A stretch of DNA of 64,000 bases, taken from Amaranthus tricolor (Eukaryota; Streptophyta; Magnoliopsida; Caryophyllales; Amaranthaceae). The notes beneath the pieces are model-generated. The model saw only the letters and a program-made list of their open reading frames with translations, had not been told where the DNA came from and did no database searches. Each line of letters starts with the position of its first letter. Within the stretch, counting starts at the first letter, position 1. Below are positions 1 to 12,098 of this stretch, in pieces. The stretch is from NCBI RefSeq assembly GCF_026212465.1, contig NC_080056.1:13359107-13423106 (forward strand). Direction: 5' to 3'. A program made the position numbers and the translations under genes.

Positions 1-976
1 TATAAATCTAAAAAAATTATATCAATACCACTAAAAAATTCAAGTTTTTCTTGATTCACAGAGTAAAATAATTATTAAAATTATTCTTTTTTGAAACTTA
101 TTAAATGAAGTTAAATTAGATTTTATTTACATCTTAAAACATAAAAAAAGAACAAATATGATTGATAATAATTAATCCAAAGCACATTAAGCATATTTGT
201 AGGATCACAAGATCCTACGATTTGATTTTATCGATTTTGATCTTACTCCGTGAATGATCCTAGGTGGAATCTCGATTCTAACAACCTTGGTTGCCATAAA
301 TAAAAATTAACTTACCACCAATTAAAATAATTTCCCGATTTAACCCACATTTTTAGTAATGAGAAGTTAAGTTGTTAAGACTAAATAAATAATTCGCAAC
401 CATATGCCCTTGCAAAAAATAATTAAATATATTGATACCACAAAGTTCTTGCAAAAATTCTAACCCTAATAATTTGAAAAAATTGTGCATAATACAAATT
501 TTCATTAATTTTTCTATAATAATACGAACTTTAAATTAACTATTAATAACACCAACATGTTAGAAATATTCTAAAGAAACACTCCTCTAAATTGGAATTA
601 TTCATAGTTAATCAAAAATTGTTATTATTATAGGAAAATAAATTAAAAGTTGTATTATTCATAATAATTTTTTCAACAACTACCTTGTTCTCAAAGTTAA
701 AACCCACGCCTCCCTCCCTCTCCAACCTGAAAACACCATTGCCTCTCAAACTTGAAAAGTGAAAACCCCATTCCCTTTCAGAACCCGTGTAGGCAGCCAT
801 TCTTATTTTAAATTTAGGATACAGGCGTATAACCAGCACTAGATAATAAAATTAACGTTTTCAAACGTTTTTTGGAAAAAGGTCACGAAGATTCAATTGG
901 GTACACCTCAGGGTTAACATTTGGATTTTAAAAAAACTCTGGTTATCACGTGGAAAATCCAATACCTCACAGTTAC
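1..976. other. AT-rich intergenic DNA, no gene recognised
   Basis: No open frame here resembles a known protein. Around 190-290 there is a cluster of GATCCTA/TAGGATC motifs ending near 'AACAACCTTGG', which resembles the subterminal repeats of a hAT-type MITE, but no second end is visible. A minus-strand frame at 612-839 has no recognisable motifs. Confidence 0.4.
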
Positions 977-1309
977 CAGTGGCGGACGTACATTAGAGCC
1001 TACGGGGTCACGTCCCCTAGGCATTTTCTTTTTTAAAAAAAAAATCAAAATAGACTTTTCTATTGGTGAGAATAAAAATGTAAAATTAATACTGAAGTCT
1101 TTTGATTATAAATACTCCATCATTTTCGTATTTTTGTCTTATTTGTTTATTTTGTCTCATTTTTTATTAACTCAGTTGATTTATTTTGTTTTATTTTTTT
1201 ATGATATGTCGTATTTAAAATTTTAGCAAGTAAGGGTAAATAATTGTTAGTTTTACTTGGTGTCCCTTAATTGGTGTCCCTTAAACTCCAAACCCTAGAT
1301 CTGCCATTG
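977..1309. mobile_element. Short non-autonomous hAT-like element
   Basis: The segment starts CAGTGGCGGA and ends TCTGCCATTG, imperfect terminal inverted repeats. It is flanked by an imperfect 8-bp direct repeat, ACAGTTAC at 969-976 and AAAGTTGC at 1310-1317 (6 of 8 match), the duplication length expected for hAT elements. It is 333 bp long and AT-rich with no coding capacity. The phrase GGTGTCCCTTAA occurs twice near the right end. Confidence 0.6.
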
Positions 1310-1317
1310 AAAGTTGC

Positions 1318-2264
1318 CATGTGAAATAATCCATATTTTCTTTTAAATTTTCTTCCCATATTTCTCATTTTCTTATTTAAAATTGAATTTTATCATATTT
1401 TTATTTACTCCAAAAAATTTTAATATTTCTCTTAATTTAATTCACATGTATAAAAAAACTAAACTATAAAACATCCTAGAGTGGAGACGGAGTTTTAGAT
1501 AAAATTTACATGAGTCATTATATATATATAGGTACACCTCAATGCTCATGTTTTTCATTCACAAGTTGTGGAGCCGCGTGCGTACCTAAGGTACATTTTT
1601 GAATTTTATAATGCTATATTTATACTTTTATTGACAAGAATATGAATGAAAATATTAGAATGTCATTGTGTTACAAAGGTATGAAAAATGTAATTGTTGA
1701 AGATGTACAAGTAGTAGTAGACATAAACATCAAAGTAAGCCGTGAAAACGTGTTGAAAACTTTATATATATTCATCAAAGTAAGTCATGAAAACAAAGAT
1801 TAAACTAAAACATCAAAGCTTTATATATATGCAATAATAAAGACCAAAGAGATAAAAATTAAACTAAAATCATTTTAATCTAATTTAAATCAGGAACCCA
1901 AATAACTAACATTAATTCTAACAATAGAAAAAAAATGTCAGGAAGAAAGCGCAACCCGAACAACCATTTAACATTAGATCAATTGTTCATTTACGAGAAA
2001 AGCTCAATTAAGAAAACAACAACATAGAATCAAATCAATCAGTACTGTAAAAAGAGTACTACAACAACCTTTAAACAATTAGAATCAAAGCGATCAGATT
2101 CCAACCATGAGAAACAACGATTAAAAAGTTAAATATGAGATTTAATCCCCTCCATCAAAAGATTTTGATGATTGTTAGCAAATAACACGAATTATGCATT
2201 GTTAGAAAATCCAATAAAATGGTAAAACGATCAAAATAACATACACAAAAACAAAAGTTAATAC
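1318..2264. other. AT-rich intergenic DNA, no gene seen
   Basis: No coding frame or repeat I can assign. It lies downstream of the ARF-like exon on that exon's strand. I looked here for the next ARF exon and did not find it. Confidence 0.4.
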
Positions 2265-2461
2265 TTGAAGAAGCCTCCAAGGTGAATCAGGCCAGTGTAT
2301 AGGATCAGCAACCTGAACTGAGGATATAGTGCCCATGAACCAACATATCCGAGAAGAGTCTTCAGTTTCGAACGGCATCTTGAACCTCATTCCCAAACAC
2401 CAATGAATCTGAAGTGCTGCTTTTACATGTCCAGCCTTCACAACAAACTCGGGGGAAACAG
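2265..2461 (-). pseudogene. Auxin response factor (ARF10/16-like) exon fragment, interrupted
   Basis: The minus strand encodes a stretch typical of the ARF family auxin-response region: FVVKAGHVKAALQIHWCLGM followed by RFKMPFETEDSSRICWFMGT and VQVADPIHWPDSPWRLLQ. ARFs are nuclear B3-domain transcription factors binding auxin-response elements; this part follows the B3 domain. The coding stretch stops at WRLLQ, followed by GTATTAAC, a plausible splice donor at 2264. Upstream, the exon runs into the Ty3 element inserted after 2461; the other flank resumes at 9671 with GAGCTTGTAGCTG on the minus strand, where a TTGTAG acceptor is possible. No B3 domain and no downstream exon were found. It is most likely a gene relic broken by the insertion. 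Similarity to ARF10/16/17 is from memory of the family. Confidence 0.75.
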
Positions 2462-3446
2462 TGATCCAAGTATGGATCATGTAGAAAACACAAGAGTCAA
2501 GACAAGCCAAGACACCAAAGCCAACCAAGAAGAGACTAACAAAGAGGAATGCATAACGAATCCGTTACCCACTAACTTGGGAGCTGCACACCTTGACCTG
2601 GCCTTAAGGATCATAGACAATCAGCTACAATCCAGAACCAACATGAATCTCAAAGAAGATCAAGGCCAAGAGGAATCAAGAAGGAACTTAATAGCAGCCT
2701 TCAAACAAGACAGAACTCCACATTCTGACCAACAGCCTACAGAACGCCAGACCAGCGAACAGCCCACCTTGCACAGCCTGGAGAACTCAGCCTACAGCAC
2801 GGATGAATGTGGGAACTGGAGAAATGGAATCTCTATACATGGACCAAGAAGTCAAGGCCCAAGGACCCTGCTGGTTGTAACCACAGAAGCCACAAATGGA
2901 ACCACAAGGTCCTCTGCTCGCCAGTTCTGATATAAGGCTGATACTTAGAATATTTTAGGATGATTGTTTCTGTCTTTTTAATAAACCATGTAATGCACGC
3001 GCCTTAATGATTGGACGTGTTGGTAGTTATGTTTGTTAGGGTCTACAATATGACCGTTAGAACTCTATATAAAGGGCTAGCCTCATTTGTATCATTCATT
3101 CCAGATTAATCAAATACAAGTTTTCTTCAAAGTAATTGTGTTCAATTGCTGTTCTGTGAGAGTCCTTTGTGATTGAAAGCAAGGAGAGTCTACGGGTTAA
3201 TTCCACCAAGATTGGAAGGTTGCCTTTCAATTGAAGTGTGAGGAAGAGGCCAAGCAACCCAGAGTGGGCGATTTGTCTCTATCCACGGATCAAGGGCCAC
3301 TCTTTAGAGTTGTCCTGACCAACCTTCTTGTTTGTTATCAAACAGAAGGATTATCGTGTGTGTGCATCTGTGTGTAAATCAGTCGTAGCATTGAATCTTG
3401 ATCGAGTTTCTCATGTTCTTGGAACATTCAATCCATATATACATCA
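2462..3446 (+). repeat. 5' LTR of the Ty3/gypsy element
   Basis: 985 bp, TG...CA ends. Contains a TATATAAA promoter box at about 3066-3073. The first part (to 2930) carries the same open frame that continues integrase in the 3' copy; here it is only the LTR duplicate. Confidence 0.93.
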
Positions 3447-3449
3447 ACT

Positions 3450-3461
3450 TGGTATCAGAGC
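3450..3461 (+). promoter_or_regulatory. Primer binding site, initiator Met tRNA
   Basis: TGGTATCAGAGC, three bases after the 5' LTR end, is the usual plant initiator-Met tRNA complement used to start minus-strand DNA synthesis. Confidence 0.93.
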
Positions 3462-4373
3462 CTAGGTTCTGAGAAGGGACGAGGACAAGGTGATAGCCAT
3501 AAAGTCAGGTAATACGCCATTTGTCTCATTCTGTCAAGAGGTGATCAGAGAGAAAGGTATTGTGCGATTTTTGTTTCAATTTCGTTAATACAGGTACGCA
3601 TTTCATTCCTTCGTATTAATGATTCATTTGTGGTTAAGAATTACAGTATACGTTGGATTGTTAAACAAATGTGTTGATGTGCGAATGTTTTTTTTTTCTG
3701 AAAATTTGACTATCATATTGATTGATTACGTGAAATTTTTTTTTTTTTCTGATATTCTTTATTGAGTGGTTGAATATAACGAATTCTTCAGAATCAAAGT
3801 CATTACAATTGATTCTTGAATACTCCGAGTATAATACTTGATTTGAAATTAGTGATTCTTGCATCTGAATGATCGAACAATGCGTTTTTACTAAAACAAA
3901 TTGTTCATTACAATCTGAGTCTTATAATTCAATTACATACGTAACTACTGATTGTTATAATTGTAGTTTGATAATAGTTGTGAAGATACATTTACATTTG
4001 CTGTTATTCTGGAAAAATTTGGTATACATAATTCGAATTGCGATCTTTGTTCTGAAAATTAGGGTTTGTGATAGTGCGCCTGGAAATCTCATTCTTTGTT
4101 GTTCCATAGTTATTCCTGAACACTTAATTAAAAATACTAAATCATTTAGTTTTTGTTTCACTACTGAGGTTACATTGCCCAAGCAGCATTATACATTTGT
4201 GAATTCTCTTTTCATATTGATTCTGGTTCTAAAGGTTTCATTGTTTAGACTTCTCTGGTGCATTTTCTGTGAAAGATTTTTTTGTGCATCTTCATTTGTT
4301 GTGCTGGGAATCTAGCTGTTTGACCATAGTCTTAGTTAGTAGCCTTAATAACACCATTGATGCTAATGCAAAA
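3462..4373 (+). other. Untranslated leader of the Ty3/gypsy element
   Basis: About 900 bp between the primer site and the likely gag start. Frames here have no gag-like motif; the open frame from 4269 merely extends gag upstream. Confidence 0.6.
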
Positions 4374-6074
4374 ATGGAAGAGATGGCACAAAATATTCAG
4401 CAGCTCACACAAACAGTAGCTAGACTTGTCTTGAACCAACAGGGGGGAGGTATACCTGTGCACCAACAGGAAAGAAACACTGAGGATAGGAGTATGAGGA
4501 TTGATGTACCTGAATTTGGGGGAATGAACCATAACCCTAAGGAATACCTAGAGTGGGAGGCTGACTTAGAAAGGTACTTTGAATTTAAAGAAACACCTGC
4601 TGAACAGAAGTACAAATTGGCTAAAATCAAACTAAATAAGTTAGCAGCAGTTTGGTTTGAGGGCGTTCAGAAACAGAGGCGAAGGGAAGGCAGAGAGGGG
4701 ATCCATACTTGGGACAAATTGAAGAAACACTTGAGAAAAAAGTATGTACCTTCATCCTATAAGCAACAGTTAGTTGTGCAATAGAGTACACTTAGACAAG
4801 GCACTAAGGCTGTGGCAGACTACATTCAAGAATGGGAAAGACTTGTGGTGTTATGTGACATTAATGATCCAGAGGACATGAAAATAGGGAAGTTCATAGG
4901 AGGTCTTAGGGAAGATTTAAGGGAAAAACTTGAAGTTATGCAACACCTGAACTTTGATTCAGTTTGCAATAATGCCCTCATTTGTGAGAAGTATGCTAGG
5001 AAAAAAAGCAACTATACACCATCTTTCAGACCTACTACACTCAAGCCTAATACCACTGTCTCAACCAATACCAGTAGCTACATGGGGAATGTGGGGATGA
5101 ACACAAGCACTACAAGCAGAAACACTAACACAGTAGCACCTCCCAAACCTAAGGATAGACCCAATGTACCTATGAAGGATATTGTATGCTTTAAGTGTCA
5201 TGGTCATGGTCACCTTAAGAGAGAATGCCCTAATGTAAGAGCTTTCACCAATATTGAATGGACTGATATTAATGATAGGGAAAGGAGACCTAGGGCTATG
5301 CTTGTGGCTAGGAATGGACAGGAAGAACTCATCCTACCTCATACACCAGCTGATGATCCAGAAGGATCTTATGTTTTGACCAACCTAGGTACGCTTCAAA
5401 GAGCTGAACCTGGGGAGACAGAGAGTGAGACAGAGGAGGAGGTCAGGGAGCAGCTCTATCCTAAGGAGGGCAGGTACCATTTACTACTAAGGAGGAGTTT
5501 TCATGCCACACCAAAAGGAACAAAATCAGACCAAAGGGAGAGTATATTTCAAACAAAATGCAGAATCAAGGATAAGGTTTGCGACCTCATAATTGATGGG
5601 GGAAGTGAGACAAATTGTGTGAGTGCACAGCTGGTTCAGGACCTCAACCTACATACACGGAACCATCCCAACCCATATAAGCTAAGGTGGCTAGATAGCA
5701 AAGCTGAAGGCTTTGTAAACAAACAATGTTTGATTAACCTCTCCATAGGTTCATATCATGATGAGATTCTTTGTGATGTTTTAGATATGAGTGCATGCCA
5801 CATTTTTTTGGGGAGACCTTGGCAACATGATACCCACTCTATACACAATGGCTTCACAAATATCTACACTATTAGGCATGAAGGAAAGCTAAAAGACCTC
5901 ATACCCTTACCACCACATAGGGTTCGCCTCACACCAACCAAGGAAAAGATAGTCAGTTTCATAGTAAGTAAAGGGGAATGCCACAAGGAGATTAAAGAAG
6001 GAGGGGAGTTTTTATTTCTGTTTGCTAAGGAAACCAGTACAGACCAAGATCAGCCCCACCCCAAGGTTTTATAA
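4374..6074 (+). pseudogene. Ty3 gag and protease region with in-frame stop
   Basis: The ATG at 4374 (MEEMAQNIQQ) is the probable gag start. The capsid-like region runs to a TAG at 4782-4784 and resumes in the same frame (DYIQEWERLV), so the stop is a point mutation in gag. A CCHC zinc knuckle CFKCHGHGHLKREC lies near 5188-5230; it binds genomic RNA. The protease follows with LIIDGGSETN near 5590, the plant Ty3 form of the aspartic protease site. A TAA at 6072-6074 separates this from the RT frame, again in phase. Full translation would need readthrough of both stops. Confidence 0.85.
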
Positions 6075-6095
6075 CTGTTAAAGGAATTTAGTGAT

Positions 6096-7832
6096 GTGTT
6101 TCCACAAGAGCTACCCGAGGGATTACCACCCTTAAGAGGCATTGAACATCAAATTGACCTAATCCCAGGTTCCCAAATTCCAAACAAGCCCATCTATAGA
6201 ACTAACCCACAAGAAGCACAAGAACTACAAAAGCAAGTAGAAGAATTGTTAGCTAAGGGGTATGTGCGAGAGAGTATTAGTCCATGTGCTGTTCCAACCT
6301 TATTAGTACCCAAGAAAGATGGGACATGGCGTATGTGCATCGACAGTCGGAGTGTGAATAATATTACAATCAAGTATAGATTCCCTATCCCTCGCATAGA
6401 TGACATGTTAGATGAGCTCACAGGGGCACAGTGGTTTAGTAAGATTGACCTAAGAAGTGGGTATCATCAAATACGAATGAAGGAAGGGGACGAATGGAAA
6501 ACAACATTTAAGACAAAATATGGCTTGTATGAATGGCTTGTTATGCCATTTGGACTTACTGGTGCCCCAAGTACTTTCATGAGGTTGATGAACGAGATTC
6601 TTAGACCATTCTTAGGGAAATTTGTTGTGGTATACTTAGATGATATTTTGATATATAGCAAGGAATTAGGAGAACACTTTAGGCATTTAAGATTAGTTTT
6701 CAGGGTTCTTAGACAACACAAATTGTATGGGAAACTAGAAAAATGCCACTTTCTAAGTACGGAAATTAGATTCTTAGGTTTCATCATCAATAGAGAAGGG
6801 GTAAAAGCGGATCCAAAAAAAGTAGAGGCAATTAAAGATTGGCCAACACCTACTAATATCACCCAAATCAGATCATTTCATGGGCTAGCTTCTTTCTACA
6901 GAAGATTCATTCATAATTTTAGTTCTATCATGGCACCAATAACTGAATGCACAAAACAAGGGGAGTTTCAATGGACACAAGGAGCACAAAGGGCCTTTGA
7001 ACAAATCAAAGAGGCTATGTGTAAAGCACCTATTCTTAAATTACCCGACTTCACACAACCTTTTGAGGTTGAATGCGATGCTAGTGGCAAAGGTATTGGA
7101 GCTGTCCTTACACAAGGGGGGAGACCTGTTGCATTTTTTAGTGAAAAATTAAATCAAAGCAGGTTAAACTATTCCACGTACGATAAGGAATTCTATGCCA
7201 TGATTAGAGCCTTAGAACATTGGATGCATTACTTAAAAATTCAACCTTTTGTGTTACATTCTGATCATGAATCCCTTCAGTACATAAATGGACAAAAGAA
7301 ATTGAATCCAAGACATGCTAAATGGGTAGAATTCATGCAAACATTCAATTTTGTAGCTAAGTACAAAACAGGAAAGGCTAATATTGTTGCAGATGCCCTA
7401 AGCAGGAAGCATCATTTGTTGTCCATGTTAGAAGCAAAAATATTAGGCTTTGAAATGATTAAACCTCTTTATTTAGAAGATGATGACCTTAAAGAACTAT
7501 ACTTAGAATGTCAGTCTACACCTAAAGGACTCTTTCATGTTGAACATGGTTTTATGTTTAAAGGCAATAGACTTTGTATTCCCAAATCACCTATAAGATT
7601 GCTTTTGATAAAAGAAGTACATGAAGGTGCTCTAGCAGGTCACTTTGGTATCACAAAAACTCTTGACATGGTTGCACAACACTTTTATTGGCCCAAGATG
7701 TTAGGTACAATAAGCAAATATATTTTAAAATGTGAAACATGTGTCAAAGCCAAGTTGACTTTTCATAGGGGGAATACAAACCTTTACCTGTTGCAGATAG
7801 ACCATGGGAACACGTTAGCATGGACTTTATAG
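6096..7832 (+). pseudogene. Ty3 reverse transcriptase, RNase H and integrase N-terminus
   Basis: Same reading frame as gag. RT spans roughly residues 50-230 with the catalytic YLDD at residues 180-183 (codons from 6633). RNase H follows: VECDASGKGIGAVLTQ, then HSDHESLQYI and ADALSRK. The integrase zinc-binding segment HFGITKTLDM ... CETCVKAK is near the end. A one-base shift in the G-run at about 7768-7772 throws the frame out before the integrase core; the ORF then ends at TAG 7830-7832. RT and RNase H copy the RNA genome into DNA in the virus-like particle. Confidence 0.88.
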
Positions 7833-8371
7833 TAGCTTTACCTCGCACACAAAGGGGAAAAGATGCTATTATGGTAATTGTAGACCGGTTCTCAAAAATG
7901 GCTCACTTCATTGCTTGTCATAAAATAGATGATGCTAATAATGTGGCGAAATTGTACTTTGCAGAAGTTATACGGTTGCATGGGGTCCCTCGAACAATTG
8001 TATCGGATAGGGATAGTAAATTTTTAAGTTCCTTTTGGAACACCCTGTGGAGACTGCTTGGTACTAAACTTCTATTTAGCACCTCACACCATCCTGAAAC
8101 AGATGGTCAAACCGAGGTTACAAATAGAACATTAGGCACCCTCCTTAGAACACTTGTCAAAACAAACACTAAGGATTGGGATCTAAAATTGTGCCATGCA
8201 GAGTTTGCCTATAATATAAGTCCAAATTTGACCACTAAGCATTCTCCTTTTGAGAGTGTATATGGAGTGAAGCCATTAATGCCTATATCACTAATTGATC
8301 TCCCATCTAATTGTAGGTACCACCAAGATGCTGAGCAGCAAGCACAAAGGATGCTGAACCTTCATGAATAA
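7820..8371 (+). pseudogene. Ty3 integrase catalytic core
   Basis: Continues the pol polyprotein in a different frame. The DDE core is visible: D in MDFIVALP, D in VSDRDSKF, E in DGQTEVTNR. These residues join the cDNA to the host chromosome. The apparent ATG at 7820 is an internal Met, not a real start. A TAA at 8369-8371 ends the frame, which continues in phase afterwards. Confidence 0.85.
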
Positions 8372-8685
8372 ATAAAAGCAAACATCATCAAGGCCAATGA
8401 CACGTACACAAGGAGAGCAAACAAGAAAATCAAACCAAAAAACCTACAAGAAGGGGACTTGGTATGGATACACTTGAGGAAAGAACGCTTCCCTAAATAT
8501 AGACAAAACAAACTACTCCCACGAGCTGATGGCCCTTTCAAAATCCTTAAAAAGATTGGAGACAACGCCTACAAGATCGACCTCCCTAAAAGCTATGCGA
8601 TTTCGAACACATTCAACGTAGGTGACTTGACCAAATACGAAGGTGACAACGAATTGGGGACAATTCTGCTTGAAGAAGGAGGGGA
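8372..8685 (+). pseudogene. Ty3 integrase C-terminal part, frame extends into the 3' LTR
   Basis: VWIHLRKERFPKYRQNKLL and DGPFKILKKIGDNAYKIDLP match the post-core segment (GPY/F-type) of Ty3 integrases. The frame stays open across the LTR boundary until a stop at about 9154, adding some 155 residues encoded by the LTR. No classic chromodomain is obvious. CRM elements are known for integrase overlapping the 3' LTR; I infer a similar layout here. Confidence 0.7.
8672..8685 (+). promoter_or_regulatory. Polypurine tract
   Basis: GAAGAAGGAGGGGA directly abuts the 3' LTR; it primes plus-strand DNA synthesis. It also codes for part of the integrase tail. Confidence 0.85.
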
Positions 8686-9670
8686 TGATCCAAGTATGGA
8701 TCATGTAGAAAACACAAGAGTCAAGACAAGCCAAGACACCAAAGCCAACCAAGAAGAGACTAACAAAGAGGAATGCATAACGAATCCTTTACCCACTAAC
8801 TTGGGAGCTGCACACCTTGACCTGGCCTTAAGGATCATAGACAATCAGCTACAATCCAGAACCAACATGAATCTCAAAGAAGATCAAGGCCAAGAGGAAT
8901 CAAGAAGGAACTTAATTGCAGCCTTCAAACAAGACAGAACTCCACATTCTGACCAGCAGCCTACAGAACGCCAGACCAGCGAACAGCCCACCTTGCACAG
9001 CCTGGAGAACTCAGCCTACTGCACGAATGAATGTGGGAACTGGGGAAATGGAATCTCTATACATGGACCAAGAAGTCAAGGCCCAAGGACCCTGCTGGTT
9101 GTAACCACAGAAGCCACAAATGGAACCACAAGGTCCCCTGCTCGCCAGTTCTGATATAAGGCTGATACTTAGAATATTTTAGGAAGATTGTTTCTGTCTT
9201 TTTAATAAACCATGTAATGCACGCACCTTAATGATTGGACGTGTTGGTAGTTATGTTTGTTAGGGTCTACAATATGACCGTTAGAACTCTATATAAAGGG
9301 CTAGCCTCATTTGTATCATTCATTCCAGATTAATCAAATACAAGTTTTCTTCAAAGTAATTGTGTTCAATTGTTGTTCCGTGAGAGTCCTTTGTGAGTGA
9401 AAGCAAGGAGAGTCTACGGGTTAATTCCACCAAGATTGGAAGGTTGCCTTTCAATTGAAGTGTGAGGAAGAGGCCAAGCAACCCAGAGTGGGCGATTTGT
9501 CTCTATCCACGGATCAAGGGCCACTCTTTAGAGTTGTCCTGACCAACCTTCTTGTTTGTTATCAAACAGAAGGATTATCGTGTGTGTGTATCTGTGTGTA
9601 AATCAGTCGTAGCATTGAATCTTGATCGAGTTTCTCATGTTCTTGGAACATTCAATCCATATATACATCA
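8686..9670 (+). repeat. 3' LTR of the Ty3/gypsy element
   Basis: 985 bp, about 13 substitutions from the 5' LTR and no length difference seen. Followed by the AACAG target duplicate at 9671-9675. Confidence 0.93.
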
Positions 9671-9675
9671 AACAG

Positions 9676-11906
9676 CTACAAGCTCGCATACACACTCCCA
9701 TCATAATAGTCAGCATCAGTCGAAGCTCTGCATCTGTCACACCAATACAAGCGTGCATACACCAGACAGTAATGTTTGAAACAGCAGCAGACCCAAAATT
9801 GATTCTCAGCATACCGACTGTGCAGGTATGTATCCAAACCAGCAGACTTAGCTATAGCACACTTGTGTATAACACTGAGTATAAAATTGATTGAGCAGCT
9901 GCAGAATTCAACACCCTTTCTACAAACCATTGATTTTTCAAAATCCTCCATAAAACATGACAATACCACACAATCCGAAATAGTAATAACATTCAATCAT
10001 CATCAGATTTGCACGTCCCCAACAGCTTCTAATCTAACACTGCCTGCACATATCGCTTCTGATCACCACTATACTGAATTCTCCCTCCATATTAGAAATG
10101 AGGTCAATACTGTAGAAGTCCATAAAACCATGCACTTCCTATGCCCAAGCAGATTCCAGATTGTGCTTGCTTCGAAATAAAAAGGAGATCATGTGCGAGA
10201 GTATTGATGACAGCAAAATTGTCACTTCCCTGTACAAACCGAGAAAGACCTATCCCCCAAATCTTAATTATGCCCCCAACATTTTTTTTTGTCCAGATGA
10301 GACCTTATCATGGGAGAAAATCTGGAAATGAGTTTCTTGCTCTTGTTTGAATTACAGGAGCTTTCCTTATGATGATTAACTAAAAAAATGAAAGAAACAG
10401 TAGCAATAGCAAAACGAGTGCAGTTCATTCAGTATCACAAGCAAACACAGTGCAGTTTGTTCCATATTACAAGAAATAAGCAAACACAAATCACAAACTG
10501 TAATTGTGCTTCAAAGTGTAGAAAAATCAGTGCAGTTTGTTCAATATCATTTAGAACGAGGAATATCTACAAGCGGAATAGCTATTATACTCTTGAACCT
10601 TTTGAATTTTCCCTGTTTATATTTTGACAGCGAGCATGGAAAGAGAAAGTCACATTCAAAGAAGCAAACACAAACCCAAAGGGTGGTAACCCTTAAGTAC
10701 AGTCTACAAATTGACAAAACTATTAATCAAAAGAGGCAGAGTAAAATGGAAAATTTAACTCAAGATATTGTCACAAAATGTTCCAATAGCTTCATGTTTA
10801 CGGTTTGGATCCTGTAACAAGCTTTTTATAAGCAAAAATACTAATAGAAAGAAAATAGATAAACAAAATGCTTTTGCTAACTCGAACAAAGCTGTAATGT
10901 TCCATCAAATACATAAAATACTTGACCATGGGAAGTAGGATTATGTTCTCATCCATTTCAAAATATTAAGTTAAGACTAAGTTAGAATATGAAAAACTAA
11001 ATTTCATTAGTAAATCACTAAATTCATGCAAGAAACACCGCAGAGAACCGGAAAACATCTATGTGCTATTCACAATTTATAATGCACTATTAGATAAACA
11101 AGAACAATAATGCCTCGCAAAAGATTAGGGTCGGCTACATTAACAAATATATCAGTTAAATAGTAGTCTACATGGATTCTTCTTGTCCATTCATTCCGAT
11201 TTTCTACCACCATTAGATAAAGAACTATGAAAATTCCAAGCATGAGATAACTATTTGAAGTGCATCAAGACCAAGTTCATCAATTATCTTCTCAAATACA
11301 TATTGATACAAATATTGCCTAGATTAACCGGAAAATCGTTAAGTTGAACTCTGAACCTACAAAGAGACTTGTAAATTTCAGGTGGAGGCAAATATGATGA
11401 TAAGATTCAACACGGAGCTAGTGACAACCATATTTTGACAGAAGGCTAGAATTAAAACCATTTTAGGACTATTTTACCTGGTTTCCCAATTGTTCAGCAT
11501 TACAGGTATCAATACATTGGCTGCAGTGACAGTTCACAAGCTGTTTTAGTGGATGTTATTATGGAACATAGTAAGAAACTCCATATGCACATGCAAAAGA
11601 TGAATGTATCAAAGACTTTGAACTAATGGCTTACAAGAAATCAAGGTAGTAGCTCATCACAAGGAATCTTTGATGAGCTTTAATGACAATTTGTATTTTT
11701 TTTGACCTGGAGGATGGTGTGGTGTACCAAGGGGTTTAGTCTACAATCAAGATCGACGTAAAAGAGAGAAGCTTTTTGAGCAAGATGAACAAGGAGATGC
11801 AAAAGGTTAGACATTTATTCGTATACGGATGAAGTAACTGTTAACTGCCCAATTGCTCTATAGATTTCTGCGGGCAGTACAATTAGGGCGAAATCCCTTC
11901 TTTCCT
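9676..11906. other. Unassigned AT-rich region, other flank of the ARF insertion
   Basis: Before the Ty3 insertion this joined the ARF-like exon at 2456. I could not align it with ARF coding sequence apart from a few bases at 9671-9690. Several small frames (9622-10817) have no recognisable domains. It could be intron or unrelated DNA. Confidence 0.4.
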
Positions 11907-12098
11907 TAATTAATTTGCGAATTTAGATATGCCAATTTAAAATCTATAGTACAATACAACACCAATATACACCAAATCTATAGTACAATACAACACCAAT
12001 ATACACCAAAATGATCATAAATCTTAAAATATAATCAAGATTTAATATTTTTTCAAAAACTAAAACAACTTACTAACAAAATTAAGAAACCCAATAAA
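11907..12098. repeat. Left part of copy 1 of a tandemly duplicated segment
   Basis: Matches 18281-18343 plus 24140-24235 (landmarks AATTTGCGAATTTAGATA, ATCTATAGTACAATAC, AATATAATCAAGATTTAATA). Inside this copy a unit of about 36 bp is itself doubled at about 11943-12008. The match breaks off at 12098 in 'CCCAATAAA' and resumes at 18004, so a large insertion splits this copy. Confidence 0.75.

Larger units (their letters stand above)
2462..9670 (+). mobile_element. Complete but mutated Ty3/gypsy LTR retrotransposon
   Basis: Two 985-bp LTRs (2462-3446 and 8686-9670) begin TGATCC and end ATACATCA. A 5-bp target duplication AACAG flanks the element (2457-2461, 9671-9675). A primer site for initiator-Met tRNA follows the 5' LTR and a purine tract precedes the 3' LTR. 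Order is gag, protease, RT, RNase H, integrase, so Ty3/gypsy. By eye the LTRs differ at about 13 positions (roughly 1.3%), suggesting recent insertion. The coding region nevertheless carries three in-frame stops and one frameshift, so this copy needs help from another. The integrase C-terminal frame continues into the 3' LTR, as reported for CRM-type chromoviruses; the clade assignment is tentative. Confidence 0.93.

Noticed and set aside
612..839. 75-codon minus-strand frame
   Set aside because: No motif and no supporting context; AT-rich chance frame.
2403..2930. 175-codon frame at the start of the 5' LTR
   Set aside because: Duplicate of the integrase tail frame in the 3' LTR; no gene precedes it here.
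9552..10817. Several overlapping frames of 60-106 codons on both strands
   Set aside because: None shows a domain, and I could not align them to ARF proteins.
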